A stretch of 34,778 bases of DNA, from positions 1-34,778 of the forward strand of contig CAIVZM010000037.1 of assembly GCA_903910385.1 (NCBI GenBank), in the 5' to 3' direction. Of this stretch, positions 29,492 to 34,778 are shown one piece after another; position 1 is the stretch's first letter; each line of letters opens with the position of its first letter. The notes under the pieces are model-generated. The model did no database searches and was not told the DNA's origin. It saw nothing but the letters and a program-made list of their open reading frames with translations. The position numbers were made by a program, and so were the translations under genes. This DNA is from an uncultured Armatimonadota bacterium. GTDB taxonomy: Bacteria > Armatimonadota > Armatimonadia > Armatimonadales > Armatimonadaceae.

Positions 29492-31135
29492 CTAATGCGC
29501 GTGACCTTCTTCGCCAAGTTTGCCCTTTTTCAGTTCCGCCAGCAAAAAGTAAGCTCCCAGATGCGCCACTTTATCGCCGGGTTTCAGACCGCCTCTGATT
29601 TCCGTCCATTCCCCCATCGGTTGGCCGGTGATGACGGGGCGTTTTTCATATTCCCGTTCTTCGTGACCGGAGATAAAAACAACCGGGGTTTCCGCGCCGC
29701 TTTCGCTCCGTTCCGTAACAATCGCGCTCGAAGGAACGGCGATCACCGAATGCACCTCGCCGATCATCAGAGAAACCGTCGCAAACATCCCCCGGCGCAA
29801 ATGCTGGGAGGAATTGGCGACGACGCACCGAATCGCCAGAGAACGAGTCTTCTCATCGACGGACGAGGCAAGACCCTGCACAACGCCCGTAAACCGTTCC
29901 CCCGGATAGGCGGCGACTGTCACCGCGACGGGGAGACCGATTTTCACTTTCGCCACATCTTTTTCCGGCACATTCGCTTCGACAATCATGCGGGAAAGGT
30001 CTTCGATCTGGAATAGAGTCGCGCTACGTTCCACCGTTTCTCCGGTCGTCGCCGACTGTACGGAAACGACGCCGGATAGCGGAGCGAAAATCGTCACGCC
30101 GCCGCCTGTCTCTTCTGCATGCCCGTTTGCGCCTTCCAACGTCCGAAGATTCAATAGCGCGGATGCCAGCGCCTGACGCGCCCCGGTGAGAGCGATCTGG
30201 GCTGCCTGTTCTTGTCGTACCGCACGAGATATATCCGCCTCCGCCGCTCGCGTTTCCGCTTCGGCGCTCAGCGTCGCCTGACGGTTGAGCAATCCCCCGG
30301 TCGCCAGGCGCTTTTCCCGCCCCAGTGTTTCTCGCGCCGCTTCCACACGCGCCGTTGCTCGACGAACGCGAGACGCATCCTGTGAGCGTTCCAGACGTGC
30401 GGCGTCCAGCGCAGACTCGGCGATAAATCCCTTTTCAAACAATCGTCGGGCGCGTTCGAACTGCACTTCATGGAGTTTGGCTTCTTCCTGCGCTGTCGCC
30501 AGTTCGGTCTCGGTATCCGAGAGATTTGTTCTCGCGGCAATAAGAGACGCCTGAGAAAACGCCCCTGCGCTGGCAAGTTCATGCTGTATCAGGAGAGATT
30601 TCCGTGCGTTTTCCCCCCGAGTTCGCGCCTGTTTCGTTTCCGCACGCGCCGTTTGCAGAGTGGCTTCGCCTTGCCGGATAGCGGTTGTCATTCGTTCCAC
30701 TTCAGCGTGGGCCTGGGAAACCTCGGGGCTATCAAGGACAAGAATGGGCTGACCCTTTTTCACCACATCGCCGCGTTGAACCAGAACGCGCACTATTTTC
30801 CCTCCAACCGGCGGGGTGACTTTGGCGATACGCTCCGGCGACAGTTCCACATTGCCGGGAACCGTCAGCGATTGCGACAGGGGACGCAGAGCGACCGCCG
30901 CTATACCGACTCCGATCGTTTTTGCGCCAGTTTCTGAAAGGCGCACGATATTTTCGGACTCATGAGTGTCTGCCGGATTCCCATGCGGATCATCCGGATT
31001 GATTTTCGTTGCCGTCACCGCAGGCTGTGACGAGTTACCGAAAAAATAATCCACTGCCGAGGCGTAGACAGCGGCGCCTGCCGCAAACGCAAAAACAGCG
31101 ACGAACAGGGTTCGGGATGTAGCGTTTCCGCTCAT
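29492..31135 (-). CDS. Periplasmic adaptor (membrane fusion) subunit of heavy-metal RND pump, CzcB-like
   Basis: The 547-residue protein starts with one N-terminal membrane anchor (RTLFVAVFAFAAGAAVYASA). The biotinyl-lipoyl half 'VGGKIVRVLVQRGDVVKKGQ' PILVLDSPEVSQAH comes next. A very long helical hairpin (about 140-330, rich in A, R, E and Q) follows, then the second lipoyl half TIFAPLSGVVSVQSATTGETVERSATLFQIED. Beta-barrel and membrane-proximal domains (ANVPEKDVAKVKIGLPVAVTV, LRRGMFATVSLMIGE) complete it. The unusually long hairpin accounts for the size. AGGAG lies 7 nt before the ATG. It sits directly upstream of the pump gene and downstream of a Cys-rich secreted protein. Confidence 0.93.
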   Translation of the reverse strand: MSGNATSRTLFVAVFAFAAGAAVYASAVDYFFGNSSQPAVTATKINPDDPHGNPADTHESENIVRLSETGAKTIGVGIAAVALRPLSQSLTVPGNVELSPERIAKVTPPVGGKIVRVLVQRGDVVKKGQPILVLDSPEVSQAHAEVERMTTAIRQGEATLQTARAETKQARTRGENARKSLLIQHELASAGAFSQASLIAARTNLSDTETELATAQEEAKLHEVQFERARRLFEKGFIAESALDAARLERSQDASRVRRATARVEAARETLGREKRLATGGLLNRQATLSAEAETRAAEADISRAVRQEQAAQIALTGARQALASALLNLRTLEGANGHAEETGGGVTIFAPLSGVVSVQSATTGETVERSATLFQIEDLSRMIVEANVPEKDVAKVKIGLPVAVTVAAYPGERFTGVVQGLASSVDEKTRSLAIRCVVANSSQHLRRGMFATVSLMIGEVHSVIAVPSSAIVTERSESGAETPVVFISGHEEREYEKRPVITGQPMGEWTEIRGGLKPGDKVAHLGAYFLLAELKKGKLGEEGHAH

Positions 31136-31253
31136 AAATTCGCTCCTGAAATGAAACAGGCGCGGTCAAAAGCGAAGGAACAATGAGAGGAAAAACGCTC
31201 CTGACCGGGCGAACGACGAAGCGCGACCATGCAGGCCGCGTCTTGATCTGCTA

Positions 31254-31706
31254 TCAGGAAACCGGAGGAGCGCGAAGGGAAACTAGACGATACGCGGCGG
31301 AACGAAGCGGCGGACCGCGTCCTTCCGCATCTAATTTCAGGGGAGATGCAAGCGTGAACGGAACCGGAGCGAAAAGCCCTTCTGACGCACTCATGAAAAG
31401 GGATGGCGCATAGGAAAAGAAGGAGGCATGTAACGCATCCGGCGCATCGAAAGCGGCGACAATAGCCGGCTTGCAATCGCACTGCGCGTTACATATCCCA
31501 GATTTGTCCTGCGCGGTAGCCGGCGCGTTGCATTTCGGGTCACGGGAATCCGCTTCGAGAGCGTCGCAGCAACAGAACCGGGCGGAGACACCGCAAATTC
31601 TCCCGTCGCAGGCCCACCCGAATGACAAAACGGGTGACATCTGCATCAATAGCAGAAGCGCCAGTGATATCAGTACGATATTCGGTAAGCGACGGAAATA
31701 CAGCAC
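31254..31706 (-). CDS. Cysteine-rich exported protein beside the metal pump
   Basis: The 150-residue ORF has a signal peptide (NIVLISLALLLLMQMSPVLS, cleavage near residue 30). A Cys-rich segment follows (about 32-80): WACDGRIC, ARFCCCDALEA, DPKCNAP and GICNAQCDCKPA, nine Cys in about 45 residues. The remainder is hydrophobic/proline-rich and ends in RLVSLRAPPVS. I do not recognise a family; C-terminal 'RAPP' endings occur in small exported proteins near copper/zinc resistance genes. It lies 118 nt upstream of the adaptor gene on the same strand. Metal capture in the periplasm is a reasonable guess. The GTG start is uncertain (ATG at 31643 would shorten the signal); TATATT lies 5 nt before the GTG. 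Confidence 0.6.
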   Translation of the reverse strand: MLYFRRLPNIVLISLALLLLMQMSPVLSFGWACDGRICGVSARFCCCDALEADSRDPKCNAPATAQDKSGICNAQCDCKPAIVAAFDAPDALHASFFSYAPSLFMSASEGLFAPVPFTLASPLKLDAEGRGPPLRSAAYRLVSLRAPPVS

Positions 31707-32142
31707 GCCCGAATATACCGAACTTATCGGCGCATCGTTCCCATGTAACGTCCGCTCCTTTACGCCACACGAGAACGATGCGTCTAAAAATGTTCTCTGC
31801 TATCGGTGCAAGGTTTAGGATACCGCTCTGCATCAGGCTGCTATCGTGATTATTTCATTTTCCGCGCATTTTATTGTACAATGAGTACGAGAGAGCGTGG
31901 TGGCTCTCTTAGCCGACTACGACGTTCAGAGAGCGCCTTACAATTCTCCCTGTCGCCGCCGCCGTGCGTTTGCCATCTTTAGCGCTCACCGAAGCGCTTA
32001 CAGGTTATGTTAGTTCCGCGTTCGCGCCGCTGTGCAGGGTAGCTATTATTCCGGCGCGATGGATTGGAGTTGCGCCTTGGACGCCGTTTCGCCGCAGGAA
32101 TCCGATGCCGCCGCAGAAATGCCGCGAATTTCGGAGGAACCC
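31707..32142. other. Intergenic region before pilT1
   Basis: No gene is convincing here. TACAAT at 31877-31882 is a -10-like box without a good -35. A frame open from 32032 continues into pilT1, but its residues are not PilT-like. A ribosome site with a short ORF (AAAGGAG, MGTMRR) lies on the minus strand near 31740. The pilT1 leader may be about 250 nt long. Confidence 0.35.
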
Positions 32143-33384
32143 ATGATGCCATCGCTGGCCCCCATCGGTCAGCATCAATTGAAAACGCCCACCTTTGAAG
32201 AGGTAGGGTTCAACACCCCCGTTTTCGCCGTTCCGCTTTCACAGGGACTACCAAGCATTGACGAACTCCTGATGGAAGTTGTCAACGCCAATGGATCAGA
32301 CCTTCATATCCGGGTGGGGGAACCGCCCATCATCCGCATTCATGGCAAGCTTACCCGCCTGAACTATCCCCCGATGACCGACGACGATACCAAAGGGTTG
32401 ATGTATTCCCTCATGAATGAGGATCGCATCAAAAAGTTCGAAGAACATCTGGAGATGGATCTTTCTCATGCGATTCCGGGCGTCGCCCGATTTCGTGTCA
32501 ATGTCCTGCGGCAACGGGGGAATGTTGGTGGCGTCTTGCGCTTGATTCCCGCAAAGTGCAAAACGATCGACGAACTCGAATTGCCCCCGGTTCTGAAGCA
32601 ACTTGCCCTTTTACCACGAGGTCTGGTACTGGTCACCGGCCCGACCGGCTCGGGAAAATCGACGACACTCGCCGCCTGCATCGACCATATCAATCGGAAC
32701 CGTCGCGCCCACATCGTCACCATCGAAGACCCCATCGAATTTGTCCATCAGGACAATCAGGCAGCGATAGAACAGCGAGAACTTGGTCAGGACACGCACA
32801 CGTTCACCGCCGCCCTCAAACACGTCATGCGGCAGGCCCCGGACGTTATTCTTGTCGGTGAAATGCGCGATCTGGAAACCATTTCCCTCGCTATCACCGC
32901 CGCCGAGACCGGCCACCTGGTATTCGCCACCCTGCACACCACGGACGCGCCACAGACCATCGACCGGATTATCGATGTCTTTTCGCCGGAGCAGCAGGAA
33001 CAGGTGCGGACGCAACTGGCGGTCACCTTGCAGGCGGTCGTTTCGCAAACGCTCCTACCCCTTTCTGACCGACCGGGGCGTATCCCGGCTTTCGAGATCA
33101 TGATCGCCACCCCTGCCATCCGCGCTCTGATACGCGAAGGAAAAACGCATCAGGTCTACTCGATGATCGAGACCGGAAGTGAATTCCAGATGGTATCGCT
33201 GGATCAGTTCCTGATCAAAATGCTCCTATCCGGAACGATTACCTTAGATTCCGCGATGTCCCGCAGTTCTAATCCCAAGTATCTGGAACAGCGTTACGAA
33301 CGGATGATGGCGGAACAGGCGAACTTCCCCGGACAACCGGGAGCGTCGCGCTCCACTTCCCAGAATGGCTCCGCCGCACATTGA
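32143..33384 (+). CDS. pilT: Type IV pilus retraction ATPase PilT, copy 1
   Basis: The 413-residue PilT-family ATPase has an N-terminal extension of about 30 residues and the PAS-like part 'IDELLMEVVNANGSDLHIRV'. Walker A is GPTGSGKST (about 167-175). The Asp box reads TIEDPIEFVH, Walker B is DVILVGEMRDLETI, and the His box is AAETGHLVFATLHTTDAPQT. The C-terminal part has AFEIMIATPAIRALIREGKTHQ. PilT proteins power pilus retraction and twitching motility. ATG 32143 has GGAGG 5 nt upstream (the next ATG at 32146 is also possible), whereas the frame upstream to GTG 32032 is not PilT-like. A second pilT follows at 21 nt. A Ser/Gln-rich tail is specific to this copy. Confidence 0.94.
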   Translation: MMPSLAPIGQHQLKTPTFEEVGFNTPVFAVPLSQGLPSIDELLMEVVNANGSDLHIRVGEPPIIRIHGKLTRLNYPPMTDDDTKGLMYSLMNEDRIKKFEEHLEMDLSHAIPGVARFRVNVLRQRGNVGGVLRLIPAKCKTIDELELPPVLKQLALLPRGLVLVTGPTGSGKSTTLAACIDHINRNRRAHIVTIEDPIEFVHQDNQAAIEQRELGQDTHTFTAALKHVMRQAPDVILVGEMRDLETISLAITAAETGHLVFATLHTTDAPQTIDRIIDVFSPEQQEQVRTQLAVTLQAVVSQTLLPLSDRPGRIPAFEIMIATPAIRALIREGKTHQVYSMIETGSEFQMVSLDQFLIKMLLSGTITLDSAMSRSSNPKYLEQRYERMMAEQANFPGQPGASRSTSQNGSAAH

Positions 33385-33405
33385 GAAAGGACGGATAACT
33401 CCCTG

Positions 33406-34530
33406 ATGGCATACGATATTCAACGACTCCTCGCCGCTATTGTGAAATTCGATGGGTCCGACCTGGTTCTCAAGGCGGACGCACCGCCGCTCTTTCGCGT
33501 CTACGGCGATTTGATACCGATTGAAGCCGAGGCGCTCAATCACAATACAGTCGCGCAACTGATCGAGTCCCTGCTGACACCCGCACAGAGCGAAGCGTTC
33601 CATCGTGATCTGGAACTGGATTTTTCCTACCAGATTCCCGGCGTTTCCCGCTTTCGCGTCAATATTTTCCAGCAACGGGGTAACATGGGTCTGGTCGCTC
33701 GCGCAATCCCCTTCGGTATTCGCACCATGGAAGAGATAGGTTTGCCCGCCATCTGCAAAACGTTCTGCGAACTGCCGCGCGGTCTGGTGCTGGTCACCGG
33801 ACCGACCGGATGCGGAAAATCCACTTCACTGGCATCCATGATCAACTACATCAATCAATCCCGCGCAGAACATATCATGACGGTCGAAGACCCGATTGAA
33901 TATGTGTACGAGGATGACAAAAGCCTGATCAATCAACGCGAACTCGGTACGGACACCCATTCTTTCGCCGCCGCCTTAAAGCATGTCCTGCGTCAAGACC
34001 CCGATGTGATTCTGGTCGGCGAAATGCGCGATCTGGAAACCATCGCCCTGGCGATCACCGCTGCGGAGACCGGCCACCTGGTATTCGCCACCCTGCACAC
34101 TACGGACGCGATACAAACGGTAGACCGCATCATCGACGTATTCCCAACACACCAGCAACAACAGATCCGTGTCCAGTTGGCAGTCAATCTGGTTGGCGTC
34201 GTCTCTCAGGCATTGTTGAAAAAAGCGGGCGGCAAGGGACGGGTCGCCGCATTCGAAACGCTGGTCGCTATTCCCGCTGTCCGAAATATGATCCGGGAAG
34301 GCAAGACATTCCAGTTAGGTTCCGTCATCCAGACCAGCGCTTCGCATGGCATGATGGATCTGGATCAGAGCCTCGCCCGCCTGGTCGTGAACGGAGATGT
34401 CACGGTGGAGGATGCACGCGACAAAGCCTCCCTGCCGTCACAATTCGAGCAATACATGACCTACTTCCATACCGAAAAGCTCGCGGCGCAGGAAGCGGCG
34501 AAAACTGGGACGCGTGTCACAACGCATTGA
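33406..34530 (+). CDS. pilT: Type IV pilus retraction ATPase PilT, copy 2 (PilU-like position)
   Basis: This 374-residue PilT has standard length and motifs: VKFDGSDLVLKADAPPLFRV, Walker A GPTGCGKST (about 132-140), TVEDPIEYVYEDD, 'DVILVGEMRDLETIALAITA' AETGHLVFATLHTTDAIQT, and LVAIPAVRNMIREGKTFQ. It is a close paralogue of the upstream gene, with two nucleotide blocks identical (23 and 35 nt). In other bacteria a second ATPase (PilU) supports PilT; whether this pair divides work that way is inferred. GAGAAAGGA lies somewhat far upstream of the ATG. A strong terminator follows. Confidence 0.94.
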   Translation: MAYDIQRLLAAIVKFDGSDLVLKADAPPLFRVYGDLIPIEAEALNHNTVAQLIESLLTPAQSEAFHRDLELDFSYQIPGVSRFRVNIFQQRGNMGLVARAIPFGIRTMEEIGLPAICKTFCELPRGLVLVTGPTGCGKSTSLASMINYINQSRAEHIMTVEDPIEYVYEDDKSLINQRELGTDTHSFAAALKHVLRQDPDVILVGEMRDLETIALAITAAETGHLVFATLHTTDAIQTVDRIIDVFPTHQQQQIRVQLAVNLVGVVSQALLKKAGGKGRVAAFETLVAIPAVRNMIREGKTFQLGSVIQTSASHGMMDLDQSLARLVVNGDVTVEDARDKASLPSQFEQYMTYFHTEKLAAQEAAKTGTRVTTH

Positions 34531-34571
34531 GCGCCTCAACACACGACTCAACCCACAAGTATCATTGAGAT

Positions 34572-34614
34572 AGCGAAAAACGGATCGGAAGAGCGGTCCG
34601 TTTTTCGCTTTTTT
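34572..34614 (+). terminator. Rho-independent terminator of the pilT operon
   Basis: AGCGAAAAACGGATC (34572-34586) pairs with GGTCCGTTTTTCGCT (34595-34609) with one G.T-type mismatch, and a run of T (34609-34614) follows. It lies 41 nt after the second pilT stop. Confidence 0.9.
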
Positions 34615-34778
34615 ATGGCATCGCGTGATGCCCTGTAATGGAATGACTTCACCGGGCATGATCAGGGCTATTCAGTTATTTGTATTCCCATGCATTGTAA
34701 CGCCCTCCGGGGATTTGCTGCGAAGTAACGCCGAGCCGCAGCCACGTTGCAAAAACCCGATAAACGAATCAAACTAAG

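Noticed and set aside
31540-31833. 97-codon minus-strand ORF overlapping the Cys-rich gene
   Set aside because: It shares the strand but is Arg-rich with no signal or motif; the overlapping frame with a signal peptide and Cys cluster is preferred.
34615-34778. Possible gene start at the right edge
   Set aside because: No ORF, promoter or repeat can be supported after the pilT terminator.

Overview
The window (about 34.8 kb, GC roughly in the mid-50s) is ordinary bacterial chromosome, most likely from Armatimonadota. The best clue is the pseudopilin at 12964-13851: its leader/helix motif, the segment '[20 protein letters not shown]' and its C-terminal H...DG box form a signature I associate with the large Armatimonadota pilin families. 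Tandem pilT genes, an ArsR-type regulator with an inserted linker, a propeller-plus-toroid secreted protein and the scp-dac-rluB cluster fit that picture. Taxonomy is an inference from protein style, not from a 16S gene.

Layout. 1-4 kb: the end of a DUF3667-like membrane protein, pcm (isoaspartyl methyltransferase), uvsE (UV-damage endonuclease, minus strand) and an NlpC/P60 muropeptide hydrolase. 3.7-7.8 kb: a very compact minus-strand operon scpA-scpB-dac-rluB-darA (condensin partners, D,D-carboxypeptidase, pseudouridine synthase, c-di-AMP receptor). Two of its junctions are long same-strand overlaps. 7.8-11.3 kb: greA, then a soluble GAF-GAF histidine kinase with a stand-alone receiver. 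11.4-12.7 kb: tRNA-Glu(CUC) with its own promoter, followed by a gene-poor stretch of decayed fragments. 12.7-16.8 kb: a pseudopilin with a small membrane partner, a secreted propeller/toroid protein and a secreted DUF3828-like protein. 17-24.7 kb: yajQ, rlmN coupled to a coiled-coil NYN ribonuclease-like gene, a TPR gene, dtd and pcrA. 24.7-26.4 kb: an arsR gene with two perfect 20-bp palindromes, followed by phoU broken into two ORFs. 26.4-31.7 kb: a heavy-metal RND pump (czcA-like), its adaptor and a cysteine-rich secreted protein. 32-34.6 kb: tandem pilT paralogues ending in a strong terminator.

Working together: peptidoglycan enzymes (dac, NlpC/P60), chromosome segregation (scpAB) and c-di-AMP sensing (darA) sit close together. 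Type IV pilus parts (pilin, two PilT) occur at two places. RNA metabolism and quality control is represented by rlmN, NYN, yajQ, dtd, rluB and greA. The RND locus lacks an outer-membrane factor in this window.

The most interesting signals are: a set of genes with no Shine-Dalgarno sequence but a (usually extended) -10 box 5-8 nt before ATG, which suggests leaderless transcription; the 203-nt rluB/darA overlap; the split phoU with TGATG at the break; the duplicated ArsR-type operator; and the Cys-rich secreted protein beside the metal pump. I saw no CRISPR array, no transposase and no clear defence system.
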